Positions 16,134-25,476 of a DNA stretch of 64,000 nt are shown here, in pieces. Origin of the DNA: Planctomycetota bacterium (GTDB lineage: Bacteria > Planctomycetota > UBA11346); NCBI GenBank assembly GCA_016745075.1, contig JADGDD010000001.1, forward strand, positions 1,427,125 through 1,491,124. The letters are read 5' to 3'. The first letter of the stretch is position 1; each line of letters starts with the position of its first letter. The position numbers were made by a program, and so were the translations under genes. The notes under the pieces were generated by a model, which was not told the origin of the DNA, ran no database searches, and saw nothing but the letters and a program-made list of their open reading frames with translations.

Positions 16134-17576
16134 TTAGCGAATTTTTGGCAACAGCGCTTCTATACGCTTGAACACTTTTAACTGACCAATAGCCTCTAAA
16201 CTTTCAAACAATGGGGGACTATCTTTGCGGCCAGTAGCAGCGACACGTAAAGTCATATAATATTGCTTGGGTTTCCAGTCGTTCTTTTCTGCTATGTCTT
16301 TAATGCCTTTTTCAATGTCAGCGGCGGTCCATTCCAGTTTGCCTTTTTTGATAAGCTTACGTAGAGATTTCACGGTGGTATCTAAAGCTTTGCGGGTTTG
16401 GTTAGCATCCCAACCTTTGGGTATCACATCTTGCATCTGCCAGCGGACATCATCGGCATAGAAAATATCTGCTTGGTTGCAGAAATCTCCACCAGTTATC
16501 ATGCGTTCAGCTACTAAAGGAAGTAACTCATCCATACGATAATCGAGTGATTGATGAATGACTGCGCACATCTGTTCTGGCGAAAGATCTCGGAACCAGA
16601 GACCTTGTAAGAACTTGAGCTTATCCATATCAAAAACAGGACCGGCAACACTTAAACGACTCAAGTCGAAAATGCGCACCATTTCTTCAAGGTCAAATTG
16701 ATCGCGTTCCTCTGGATGAGAATGACCAAGCAAACATAAAAAGTTGAGCAAAGCGCCTGGCAAATAGCCTTGATCTCTATACCACAAGACGTTGGTTGGG
16801 TTTTTTCGTTTTGAGATTTTTGATTTATCGGCATTACGCAACAGACCAACATGGATATATTCTGGCACCTCAAAGCCGAGCTGTTTATTTAGCCATGTAT
16901 GTTTCGGCAAAGAGTTCAGCCATTCTTCTGCACGGATAACGTGGGTAATGCCCATAAGATGATCATCAACAACAGCCGCAAGATGATACGTTGGCCAACC
17001 ATCTGCCTTAAGCAGCACCTGATCATCTACATCAACCCACTGTTTAACTACAGGGTTTTTGCGTAAACGGTCTGGGTAGCTGTGCTCGCCTTCAAGCGGA
17101 GTTTTCATGCGGATAACATGCGAATCTCCAGCGTCAATACGAGCCTGCGCTTCCTCTTTGGACAAGTCACGGCAACGACGGTCATACATAATTGGTTCAC
17201 CAGCAGCGCGCTGTGCTTCTCGCATAGTGGTGAGATCTTCTGATGAGCAGAAACACGGGTACGCATCTCCCTGCTCAACAAGTTGATCGCTGTACTTTTT
17301 ATAAATACCCGCTTCAACCCGTTGGCTTTGTTCATAGGGACCATGCTCACCACCAATGTCTGGGCCTTCATCATACTCAAGACCAAGCCAGCGCATACAA
17401 TCCATAATCGCTTGCTTAGATTCTGGCGTACAACGCCCTTGGTCCGTATCTTCAACACGTAAAATAAATGAGCCGCCTTGGCTTTTGGCAAAGCAATAGT
17501 TCAACAAAGCGATGTAAGCAGTGCCTACATGCGGGTCACCGGTTGGACTGGGAGCGATACGAACGCGAACTGACAT
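16134..17576 (-). CDS. gltX: Glutamyl-tRNA synthetase
   Basis: A class I aminoacyl-tRNA synthetase of 480 residues that charges tRNA-Glu. The N-terminal APSPTGDPHVGTAY carries the HIGH-type motif, ILRVEDTD is the family block, and KSKISKRKNPT is the KMSKS-type loop. A C-terminal anticodon-binding helical region is present. ATG 17576 follows AGGAG at correct spacing and begins with the conserved SVRVRIAPSP; an upstream in-frame start would add ten unneeded residues. It is divergent from the secreted protein gene at 17707. Whether the enzyme also charges tRNA-Gln cannot be told from this window. Confidence 0.97.
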   Translation of the reverse strand: MSVRVRIAPSPTGDPHVGTAYIALLNYCFAKSQGGSFILRVEDTDQGRCTPESKQAIMDCMRWLGLEYDEGPDIGGEHGPYEQSQRVEAGIYKKYSDQLVEQGDAYPCFCSSEDLTTMREAQRAAGEPIMYDRRCRDLSKEEAQARIDAGDSHVIRMKTPLEGEHSYPDRLRKNPVVKQWVDVDDQVLLKADGWPTYHLAAVVDDHLMGITHVIRAEEWLNSLPKHTWLNKQLGFEVPEYIHVGLLRNADKSKISKRKNPTNVLWYRDQGYLPGALLNFLCLLGHSHPEERDQFDLEEMVRIFDLSRLSVAGPVFDMDKLKFLQGLWFRDLSPEQMCAVIHQSLDYRMDELLPLVAERMITGGDFCNQADIFYADDVRWQMQDVIPKGWDANQTRKALDTTVKSLRKLIKKGKLEWTAADIEKGIKDIAEKNDWKPKQYYMTLRVAATGRKDSPPLFESLEAIGQLKVFKRIEALLPKIR

Positions 17577-17706
17577 AGTTTCTCCTGAGCGAGGCATGAC
17601 ATACAAAAGCAGAACTTGTCAAGCGACACAGAGATGGCTGGTTGCAAATAAGAGCATTGCCTTCCGTTTGCTCTTTCTATTCTTGGAGGAACATAAGGAG
17701 GTCCAC

Positions 17707-18696
17707 ATGAAATGGATTGAAACATTGGCTAGTCTCTCTTTCTGCACGTTGTCCTTTTTGGCGGCTGAAGAGAACAGCACACAAGAGAAGAGCCAGATCA
17801 AAAAGCTTGATCCGAGCGTTGTTCATGTTCAGCCAGACCACATTACCATTCAAGATCGAGTTCGCTTTCGTCACGGTAATCCTGATCAACCTTATTTTGA
17901 AAATGTCTTTGAACTCAGCTTAGAGGTTGGCAGTAAAAAGTCCGTACACATTGCTCGTGTCGCAAGCTTTACCCTTGATGAAGCTCTTACAGATGCTCAA
18001 GAAACACTAACTTTAGCAGAACCTCTCGACCCAGACGACATCAGCATACACAGTTATTCAAATAGTGATGGCTATGACCAACACTTTGACATAAATCTCG
18101 CATTTAAGCCACTCAAAAAAGAAGCCGTTCACATCAGTCCATTTAAGGGGACACTCGTACTGGAAGTCCCTGGCCAATTACACCGTGCAAGCTTCAGCCC
18201 CGTAGGAGAATGGGTTGGCAAAACCGTTACTTTTGAACAAGCTCCAGGTTTAGACTTTACCATCACCAGCATCACTGAAACACGTCCAAGGCGGAGCACT
18301 GGTGTTTGTATGGAGTACAGTCGGGATTTAGATAATTTCATTGCAGACATTGTCTTCAAAGATGCGAATGGAGAAGAACTGTCTACACGAGGTGGCGGCA
18401 GTAGCACCAGTAACGAACGGTGTACAAAATATAAATACATCACACTACCAGCCGATGGCAGCATAGAGGTGCACATCAACGGCGAGATACAACTCTTAAC
18501 AATTCCCATTCATTTTGAAAAACTGCTTCTCCCCAAAGCACCAGACCCCGAAACGGGAAACTCTTTCGTTATGCCAACAGAGGTCATGGTTCCAGGTGCA
18601 GACGAGAAAAAGGAAAAACCTTCTGCAATCAAGATATTTGAACAAAGCATGAAAACCATCGTGGAAAGTACCACTGACAACCTAGATGATTTTTAA
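17707..18696 (+). CDS. Secreted hypothetical protein
   Basis: A 329-residue protein with an excellent ribosome-binding site (AAGGAGGT) before ATG 17707. A short signal peptide (ETLASLSFCTLSFLAAEE) points to export. The mature part looks beta-rich, with alternating charged and hydrophobic strands (FENVFELSLEVGSKKSVHIA, TLVLEVPGQLHRASF), a GGGSSTS turn and two cysteines (in STGVCMEY and NERCTKY) that might form a disulfide. The C-terminus is charged. I do not recognise a domain. It stands alone between gltX (divergent) and hemL. Confidence 0.75.
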   Translation: MKWIETLASLSFCTLSFLAAEENSTQEKSQIKKLDPSVVHVQPDHITIQDRVRFRHGNPDQPYFENVFELSLEVGSKKSVHIARVASFTLDEALTDAQETLTLAEPLDPDDISIHSYSNSDGYDQHFDINLAFKPLKKEAVHISPFKGTLVLEVPGQLHRASFSPVGEWVGKTVTFEQAPGLDFTITSITETRPRRSTGVCMEYSRDLDNFIADIVFKDANGEELSTRGGGSSTSNERCTKYKYITLPADGSIEVHINGEIQLLTIPIHFEKLLLPKAPDPETGNSFVMPTEVMVPGADEKKEKPSAIKIFEQSMKTIVESTTDNLDDF

Positions 18697-18861
18697 ATAA
18701 GAACCACTGTCGACTACTGCCAGACCGATTCTCACACGACAACAACAGCACTATTATCACATTTTGGGGTAACAACTGCTCTATCCGTAGGAATCGAAGC
18801 ACAAGATCTCTAGAACCAGAGAGATGCTTGGCTATCGGTGGTCATCATTTAGGCTGCGCCC

Positions 18862-20163
18862 ATGACACAGATTTTAGTTGGACCTCGTTCTCAAGACATA
18901 TTCAAACGCTCTGCGGAGCGCATTCCCGGGGGTGTTAATTCACCTGTTCGGGCATGGGCACGGCTTGGCGGCATTCCTGCCGTTATCCGTTCTGGTGATG
19001 GCGCTTGGCTCACCGATGTTGACGGCATGCGCTATCTTGATTTTGTCCTGTCGTGGGGACCACTCTTACATGGTCATGCCCACCCTGAAGTGGTTCAAGC
19101 TATTCAAATTGCTGCCGCAGATGGCACCAGTTTTGGCGCACCCATTCAAGCAGAACTTGAATTAGCAGAAGTCTTATGCCAAGCCCTTCCCTCTATGGAT
19201 ATGGTACGCTTAGTAAACTCTGGCACTGAAGCCACCATGAGCGCTCTACGCTTAGCCCGTGCCGCTACTGGCCGAGACCTCATCATCAAATGTGATGGCG
19301 GCTATCACGGCCATTCAGATCAGCTTTTGGTTGCGGCAGGTAGTGGTGTTGCCACTTTTGGCCACAGTGATTCTGCTGGTGTTTCTGATGCCTTTGCCCA
19401 ACAAACCTTGGTTGTCCCCTATAATGATGCGCAAGCGATGACAGATGTTTTTGCCGCACATGGTGATAATATTGCCGCACTGATTATTGAACCTGTTGCC
19501 GGTAACATGGGTATGGTTCCTCCTGCACCGGGTTTCCTCGAACATCTACGAACAGTGACTGAACAACACGGTGCCTTACTCATATTTGATGAAGTGATGA
19601 CTGGGTTCCGTGTCGCATGGGGCGGCTATCAAAATATTTGCGGTGTTACCCCAGATCTGACTTGTCTTGGCAAAGTCATTGGCGGCGGTATGCCACTGGC
19701 AGCCTACGGCGGCCGTGCAGACATCATGAAACAACTGGCTCCACAGGGGCCATGCTACCAAGCTGGCACCCTCAGCGGCAACCCAATCGCCGTTGCCGCT
19801 GGCTTGGCAAATCTGCGCCTCACTGGCGGCCAAGCTTGTTATGATGATTTAGAAATACGCCTGCGCCGTATGGTAGACGGCATTGCCTGCGAAGCAAAAA
19901 AAGCAGGGCTTCCATTCCAAAGTACCGTTATCGGTAGTATGTGGGGCTACTTTATCTCAGAGACACCAGTGACTGACTTCCCAAGTGCTGCTGCTGCTGA
20001 CATGGAACGCTGGCGTATATTCTGTTCAGAAATGATTCGTGGCGGTGTGTATTTAGCATGCAGCCCCTTTGAAGCCGCTTTCTTTTCTACGGCCCACACA
20101 GACGAAGATATTGATTTTGCCATTAACGCCGCGGCTACTGCCTGCGCAGCAGCAACAGCATAA
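18862..20163 (+). CDS. hemL: Glutamate-1-semialdehyde 2,1-aminomutase
   Basis: A 433-residue PLP-dependent class III aminotransferase that makes 5-aminolevulinate in the C5 haem pathway. Signatures: N-terminal RIPGGVNSPVRAW, GTEATMSALRLARA, the FDEVMTGFRVAWGG block, and the PLP lysine K271 in CLGKVIGGGMPLAAYGG. AGTLSGNP is also present. Full length for the family. The C5 pathway uses glutamyl-tRNA, and gltX lies nearby but in the opposite orientation. The next gene starts 12 bases after its stop, so an operon is likely. Confidence 0.96.
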   Translation: MTQILVGPRSQDIFKRSAERIPGGVNSPVRAWARLGGIPAVIRSGDGAWLTDVDGMRYLDFVLSWGPLLHGHAHPEVVQAIQIAAADGTSFGAPIQAELELAEVLCQALPSMDMVRLVNSGTEATMSALRLARAATGRDLIIKCDGGYHGHSDQLLVAAGSGVATFGHSDSAGVSDAFAQQTLVVPYNDAQAMTDVFAAHGDNIAALIIEPVAGNMGMVPPAPGFLEHLRTVTEQHGALLIFDEVMTGFRVAWGGYQNICGVTPDLTCLGKVIGGGMPLAAYGGRADIMKQLAPQGPCYQAGTLSGNPIAVAAGLANLRLTGGQACYDDLEIRLRRMVDGIACEAKKAGLPFQSTVIGSMWGYFISETPVTDFPSAAAADMERWRIFCSEMIRGGVYLACSPFEAAFFSTAHTDEDIDFAINAAATACAAATA

Positions 20164-20175
20164 GGACCCCCATTG

Positions 20176-21540
20176 ATGCGCTCACCTATTTGGAACTGCA
20201 CGACTGAAGCAACCCTTGTCGATGGCCTTGCTACCGTTTGGTGGCTAGACCTGACCTCTCCCTTTGGTAACAGCCCTGCTGGGCTTGATCTTGAGTTTAC
20301 TCTGCCGGATGGGCTCGAAGTATTAAATTCCTCCCACCGACCCGTCTTTGGTGTGGGCCCGGATGCCCATAGACCACTCATTTATCAAGACGGCTCCACC
20401 CTGACCTTCAGTTTTCCCCGCTTACTGCCAGGGGAAAATGACCGTAGACCCATCACCCATCCGCATACATGGTGTAACCTCTTCTTCCCCATTGTTGTCC
20501 GCGCCACCCGTGAAGCAGATGGCCGCGCCCTGCCAATTACCTGCCGTGCTATGGGCGATAGTGATTCCTGCGAAATCACCGTTTCAGTCTTAAGTAACCC
20601 TGGCATTGTACCACCTTGCCCCCATAAACGTTCTTTGGAGCTCTCTTTCTTCCCATGGTTTAGTCAACATGAGCAAGAAGCCCTGTGTGAAGTCTTACGT
20701 CGCTGCTCTATCACCGATGTCTCCCTGAACTGGCATGATCATGGTATTCCCCTCTTACCGATGGATGCCTACACGGTGACTGCCAAGCTCTTACGCCGAA
20801 TGATGCCAGATGTAAAAATTTGGATCGATGGCATGCCCGGTGCAGACACCATTGCCCCACGCGCCGAAGATATTTATGGCCGCCCGCTCTCTCAATTGGC
20901 TAGCCCAGAAGCACTGACCCAAAGTTGCCCAGATTTACTTATTTCCACCATGCGAAGCTGGTGCCATGCGGTAGACGCAGATGGTGTGCTCGTAACCATG
21001 TCTGAACCAGGTGGTGGTGATGCTGATTATGTTCCTGCTCACTGTTTTAGTGCTGCAAGTCGCGCCCACTTTGCACAGGAACAAGGGCTCGACACCACCC
21101 CAGATTCATTGCACATCCTCCGCGATTATCGTGAAGCATGGACAGACTTCTGCTGGCGACAGATGCACCACGTTTTAGACCTCACCCGCATGGCTATTGG
21201 TAATCGCCCCCTTGCCATCTGCGCTCTTGGCCCCCAAGGCTTGAATGACAACGGACCAAACTGGCAACGCTTCGCAGATATTGCAGATATTTTGATCTAC
21301 ACGCACCATCACCAAGCTCCTGAAGACAAAGCTGAGCATTGGGGACAAACCCGCCTCAGCACCATGCCACATACGTGGTGGGAACGCTGGCAAGACCCAC
21401 TCGACCACATGGATGACCCAAGCATGGCAACAGCAGATATGAAAATACAGCTGGCTATCTCTGGCAACACTGCCATCCGTATCTGTAGCTGGGCCAGTCT
21501 TGATGGTCGCCTACAACATCAACTGATGAACTGGCGCTAG
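20176..21540 (+). CDS. Hypothetical protein, beta-sandwich plus TIM-barrel-like C-terminal half
   Basis: A 454-residue protein, no signal peptide, starting at ATG 20176 behind AAGGA. About the first 165 residues look like a beta domain (ATVWWLDLTSPFG, LDLEFTLPDGLEVL). The remainder looks like an alpha/beta barrel of glycosidase type, with SFFPWFSQHEQEAL, VKIWIDGMPGAD, DADGVLVTMSEPGGGDADYV, and DILIYTHHHQ near the end of a strand. The acidic clusters could be catalytic, but I do not recognise a GH family and the assignment is inference from shape. It is co-directional with hemL and tightly linked, yet no haem-related role is evident. Confidence 0.6.
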   Translation: MRSPIWNCTTEATLVDGLATVWWLDLTSPFGNSPAGLDLEFTLPDGLEVLNSSHRPVFGVGPDAHRPLIYQDGSTLTFSFPRLLPGENDRRPITHPHTWCNLFFPIVVRATREADGRALPITCRAMGDSDSCEITVSVLSNPGIVPPCPHKRSLELSFFPWFSQHEQEALCEVLRRCSITDVSLNWHDHGIPLLPMDAYTVTAKLLRRMMPDVKIWIDGMPGADTIAPRAEDIYGRPLSQLASPEALTQSCPDLLISTMRSWCHAVDADGVLVTMSEPGGGDADYVPAHCFSAASRAHFAQEQGLDTTPDSLHILRDYREAWTDFCWRQMHHVLDLTRMAIGNRPLAICALGPQGLNDNGPNWQRFADIADILIYTHHHQAPEDKAEHWGQTRLSTMPHTWWERWQDPLDHMDDPSMATADMKIQLAISGNTAIRICSWASLDGRLQHQLMNWR

Positions 21541-21547
21541 AGCACTC

Positions 21548-22024
21548 GTGGCCAAACAAACAGCTGATAGACATCTCTCTCCGGAACAGCGATCTCTTGA
21601 ACTTGCTGAACGGAAAGCTTTACGCAAAGGGCCACCACGCCTGAATTTGCGCATTAAAGAACGCCTCACCTTTCTCCTGATAGCTAATGTCATTCCCCTT
21701 TGTATTGGTGCCTACATCGGCGTTGGCTGGATACAGGGGAGTGTTCAGTTTCAAGCCAGCCAAGGACAAATGGCCCTTATTCTTGCTGGAATCATTCTGG
21801 TGGTTCTCATCGGTATGACTTCCTGGCTAATCCTCCCAACTGCACGCTGGCTACGCCACTACCCACTCTGGCATTTCCGTCACAGTGGCAAATTTACTTG
21901 GTTCATCCCTATGTGCTTTGGTGCCTTCCTCTGCGGCTTACTCTACTGTCTCTGTGCTGCTGGAGTCATTTTTATTCTACTCGCATTCTTTGGCTTCTTC
22001 AATCAGCCACAGAATGCCCTCTAA
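21548..22024 (+). CDS. Small membrane protein, unknown function
   Basis: A 158-residue protein starting with GTG 21548, seven bases after the preceding stop. The N-terminal 35 residues are strongly basic. Three hydrophobic helices follow (about 41-63, 75-97 and 118-150), each long enough to span the membrane; WFIPMCFGAFLCGLLYCLC is the clearest. No family is recognised. It is likely translationally linked to the hemL-downstream gene. Confidence 0.6.
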   Translation: MAKQTADRHLSPEQRSLELAERKALRKGPPRLNLRIKERLTFLLIANVIPLCIGAYIGVGWIQGSVQFQASQGQMALILAGIILVVLIGMTSWLILPTARWLRHYPLWHFRHSGKFTWFIPMCFGAFLCGLLYCLCAAGVIFILLAFFGFFNQPQNAL

Positions 22025-22425
22025 ACCCCTCTCTGTACTGAATCTAGTTTGACTATTTCAAATGAAACACTATCGTTTCTAGCTGGAAGAGATGTTTGTA
22101 TTGTGACTCCCCCAGCCCTTCATGACTGAACCGTGAGATTTTTCGCGGATGTTTATTGACTTTTTACAGCACGAACAAGTGCATTTTTCATTTTATTCAC
22201 CGCATGGCCAACGCATATATATCGCAGTAACCGTGTTGAGTAACCCTAAAAGCCTCCGAAGGAGTAAGCACCTAAAGCCAGTTATATAAATATGATAAGA
22301 AACGCCCGCTTGTTTCCTTCGTAAACACGCGCAAGCCTTATTCTCTATAACCAGCAGTGCCTACAGCAGTGGAAACGCACCGCACCATCTCTCCGTGTAT
22401 TTTACTCATACTTGGAGACACTACC
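22025..22425 (+). other. Gene-free 400-base region upstream of rny
   Basis: No convincing coding frame. It probably contains the rny promoter and a leader. TTGACT occurs near 22068 and again near 22158 without a clear -10 partner. Near 22252-22266 the sequence GCCTCCGAAGGAG forms a short hairpin inside a stretch rich in AAGC and ACC, somewhat like riboswitch elements, but I could not fit it to a known class. Confidence 0.35.
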
Positions 22426-24081
22426 ATGGACCCTTTATCCATCATTATTGGAGTTGCAGCCGGTCTTGCCTGCGGCCTCATTTTCTACTTCATTCGAGCC
22501 AAAAGCTTACGAGGTACCGCAGAAGCCCCAAAGAGCGCTGAAGAGATTGCTGCTGAAAAAGCAGAGCAAGATAAACAAATCGCCAAAAGCGTTGCCGCCA
22601 AACTCGACACGCAACTAGCTGTTGAACAAGAACGCATTGAAGCCGAACTGACTGAACGCTTTAAAGAACGCGCTGCCAAACACCGTAAGACATTAGAAGC
22701 AGACTTTGCTGAAGAAAAAATAGTCCTCGATGAACGCGCAGAAAAAATCAAACGTCGTGAAGAAAGCCTGACTAGCCGTGAAGACAAGTTCCATAACCGT
22801 GAAGTAAAATTAGACGATAAAATTGCTAAAGTTGATGACAAAGAAAGCAAAATAGATAAACGTGAGCAAGAAGTTGAACATTGGAATGATGAACTAGGCC
22901 AACGTGCACAGAACTTAGAAGAACAGGAAGTTGCCGTTACTCAACGACTGGCCGAAGTCTCTGGCATGAGCCAAGACGAAGCCAAAACAGAATTCTTCAA
23001 ACAACTTGACGTTGAACTGGTTGAAGAACAAAATGCCCTGATCCGCACTCGCCGCCTCGAAGCGGAAGAACGCGCCAAAGAAATGGGCAACGAAATCGTG
23101 AGCCGTGCCATTCAACGCTACTCTGCCGAACACACCGCAGAAACCACCACCAGTAAAGTGGAACTACCAGACGAAGAAATGAAGGGCCGTATCATTGGCC
23201 GTGAAGGTCGTAACATCCGTTCATTTGAACAAGCAACTGGTGTTGATCTGATTATTGATGATACCCCAAATGTTATCACGATCTCTTGCTTTGATGGCGT
23301 TCGCCGTGAAATCGCTCGTCGCTGTCTAGCCACACTTATCGAAGATGGCCGTATTCAACCAGCACGCATTGAAGAAGTGCTTATTGCTACCCAGCAAGAA
23401 ATGGACCGTGAAGTTGCCAAATTGGGTGAAGATGCCGCTTACGAATGTGATGTTTCTGGCCTACACCCAAAACTCATCAAACTCCTTGGTAAACTACAGT
23501 ATCGTACCAGCTATGGCCAAAACGTACTGCAACATACCAAAGAAGTGGCATGGCTCAGTGGCGGTATGGCCGCAGACCTTGGCTTAGATCCGAAATTAGG
23601 CCGTCGTTGCGGTCTAATGCATGACATTGGTAAAGCACTCGACCACGAAGAAGAAGGCAGTCACCCAGTCTTAGGTTTTGAAGCGCTGAAACGTTTTAAT
23701 GAAAGTGAAGTGGTCGCTAATGCTGCGCTTGCCCATCATGAAGGCTTTGAAGTCAAATCGATCTACACCACCATTGCTGCTGCTGCTGATGCCATTTCTG
23801 CCGCTCGGCCAGGTGCTCGCCGCGAAAACGTTGAGCGTTATATCAAACGCCTGCAACAGCTTGAAGAAATCGCTATCAGCTTCAAAGGCGTGATGAAGGC
23901 ATATGCCATTCAAGCTGGCCGTGAGCTACGAGTCATCGTCAACAACCATAGTCTGTCAGACAAAGAACTGTCAAAACATGCGCGTGACATTGCCAAACGG
24001 ATTGAGGGTGAAGTTGCCTATCCGGGTGAAGTAAAAGTAACCATGATTCGTGAAACACGGGCAACCGCCACCGCCCGTTAA
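22426..24081 (+). CDS. rny: Ribonuclease Y
   Basis: A 551-residue membrane-anchored endoribonuclease that initiates mRNA decay. Order of parts: an N-terminal membrane helix (IIIGVAAGLACGLIFYFIRA), a long charged coiled coil (about residues 35-230), a KH domain around GRIIGREGRNIRSFEQATGV, and an HD phosphohydrolase domain with CGLMHDIGKALDHEEEG near residue 395 and AALAHHEG downstream. ATG 22426 is preferred because GGAG lies just upstream and the membrane helix then follows directly. Full family length. It overlaps no gene but ends two bases before the isochorismate synthase start. Confidence 0.97.
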   Translation: MDPLSIIIGVAAGLACGLIFYFIRAKSLRGTAEAPKSAEEIAAEKAEQDKQIAKSVAAKLDTQLAVEQERIEAELTERFKERAAKHRKTLEADFAEEKIVLDERAEKIKRREESLTSREDKFHNREVKLDDKIAKVDDKESKIDKREQEVEHWNDELGQRAQNLEEQEVAVTQRLAEVSGMSQDEAKTEFFKQLDVELVEEQNALIRTRRLEAEERAKEMGNEIVSRAIQRYSAEHTAETTTSKVELPDEEMKGRIIGREGRNIRSFEQATGVDLIIDDTPNVITISCFDGVRREIARRCLATLIEDGRIQPARIEEVLIATQQEMDREVAKLGEDAAYECDVSGLHPKLIKLLGKLQYRTSYGQNVLQHTKEVAWLSGGMAADLGLDPKLGRRCGLMHDIGKALDHEEEGSHPVLGFEALKRFNESEVVANAALAHHEGFEVKSIYTTIAAAADAISAARPGARRENVERYIKRLQQLEEIAISFKGVMKAYAIQAGRELRVIVNNHSLSDKELSKHARDIAKRIEGEVAYPGEVKVTMIRETRATATAR

Positions 24082-24083
24082 AC

Positions 24084-25436
24084 ATGAGCTCCTCGTCACA
24101 TATCGAGCTTATTAACCGTGCACTCCAGCTTGCTCATCTGCGGCAGTGCACGGTTTGGGTTAGTGTAAGCGAAGTCGTTGAGAACAGTAACGACCCCATG
24201 CCCCTATGGAATCGTTACGAGCACCATCAGCGCCAACTCCTCTGGACTGGTGATTCCTGGATGTTGGGTGTTGAAAGTAGCCACTGCGTTAATGCCAATG
24301 GCCCCTCTCGGTTCAGTCATTTATCACACGAACGCACCCTGCTCTATGAACGGCTACTCTCTGAGGGAACGCTACCGCGCTGCATGGTGAGCTGTGCTTA
24401 TGAAGACAACCCTTTCCCACATAGCCAGTGGGGTAAACAGCTACAAGGCGCACGACTCACCTTACCACGCCGGCAATGGATCTACTCAGCAGAAACAGAT
24501 TGCTGTGTCTGTATACACAGCCTAGCCGTGCACGATGGCGATAACCCTGTTGAGAAAGTAACACAACTCTTTGCCGAGTTACCAACACCACCCCCCAGCA
24601 CCTACCAGCCTCCTGCTGCGACTCCACATATTGATTATCAGAATCAAGTTGCTGATGTCTTACCGCTGCTGCAAACCAGCGCCTTACGCAAAGTTGTACT
24701 CGCCCGCAGTGCTCACATGCCGTTGCCAACAGCATTTGAACGAAGCGACCTCATTCGCACACTCCACGAACAAGGCGATCAAGATACCACGGTATATGCT
24801 TGGGACTTAAGCGGCGACCGCTGTTTTATTGGGGCCACTCCAGAGCTGCTCCTTCATTTAGACGGAACGACCTGCACCAGCATGGCTTTAGCTGGTTCTC
24901 GCCCGCGCGGCAATACCGAAAGCGACGACGCTGCGCTGGCTCATGATTTATTTCAGTGCACCAAAGAACGCAAAGAACACCAACTCGTTGTTGAACATAT
25001 TTCAAAAGTGCTCAGCGCACGTTGCGTCAGCGTAGACGATTATCATGCACCAGACCATCCCAGCTTGCGTAAGCTGGCGGCCCTCCAACACCTGCAAACA
25101 GACATAACCGCCACCCTGCGCACGCATGATTTATTTGAAATGCTTGCCCATTTACACCCCACCCCTGCCGTCTGCGGCCTCCCACTTGAAACCGCCCAGC
25201 AATATATTCGACGACATGAAGGACTCGCCCGCGGACTCTACACCGGCATACTCGGCTATTGCACACCAAACCTTGCCCACTGTGTGGTGCCCCTGCGCGG
25301 TGGTATTTTCACAGCGACAAATGCCTGCTTATTTGCAGGGGCTGGTTTAGTTGAAACCAGCCAACCAGAAAAAGAATACACAGAAACCGTTCTAAAAATG
25401 AAACAATTGACTGAAGCAGTGCGTCTCAAAAAATAA
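24084..25436 (+). CDS. menF: Isochorismate synthase (MenF/EntC type)
   Basis: A 450-residue chorismate-binding enzyme that converts chorismate to isochorismate. Family blocks: KVVLARS, FIGATPELLLHLDG, MALAGSRPRG, KERKEHQLVVEHI, LHPTPAVCGLP, ARGLYTGILG and GAGLVETSQPEKEYTET. The first 150 residues are poorly conserved, as usual for the family. MenF (menaquinone) and EntC (siderophore) cannot be separated from sequence alone; the rest of either pathway is not in the window. ATG 24084 is two bases after the rny stop, so its translation is probably coupled to rny. Confidence 0.88.
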   Translation: MSSSSHIELINRALQLAHLRQCTVWVSVSEVVENSNDPMPLWNRYEHHQRQLLWTGDSWMLGVESSHCVNANGPSRFSHLSHERTLLYERLLSEGTLPRCMVSCAYEDNPFPHSQWGKQLQGARLTLPRRQWIYSAETDCCVCIHSLAVHDGDNPVEKVTQLFAELPTPPPSTYQPPAATPHIDYQNQVADVLPLLQTSALRKVVLARSAHMPLPTAFERSDLIRTLHEQGDQDTTVYAWDLSGDRCFIGATPELLLHLDGTTCTSMALAGSRPRGNTESDDAALAHDLFQCTKERKEHQLVVEHISKVLSARCVSVDDYHAPDHPSLRKLAALQHLQTDITATLRTHDLFEMLAHLHPTPAVCGLPLETAQQYIRRHEGLARGLYTGILGYCTPNLAHCVVPLRGGIFTATNACLFAGAGLVETSQPEKEYTETVLKMKQLTEAVRLKK

Positions 25437-25476
25437 ACAATGCAAGTCATGCTTAGGCATCGCAGGTCTACCGATA

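Noticed and set aside
22240-22300. A glycine or molybdenum cofactor riboswitch upstream of rny
   Set aside because: Only a short CCGAAGGAG-type element agrees; the other conserved segments of either class are not found, and rny is not a usual target.
24084-25436. Calling the isochorismate synthase EntC of a siderophore pathway
   Set aside because: No entA, entB, entE or NRPS gene is in the window; coupling to rny gives no support. MenF is the safer label, with uncertainty stated.
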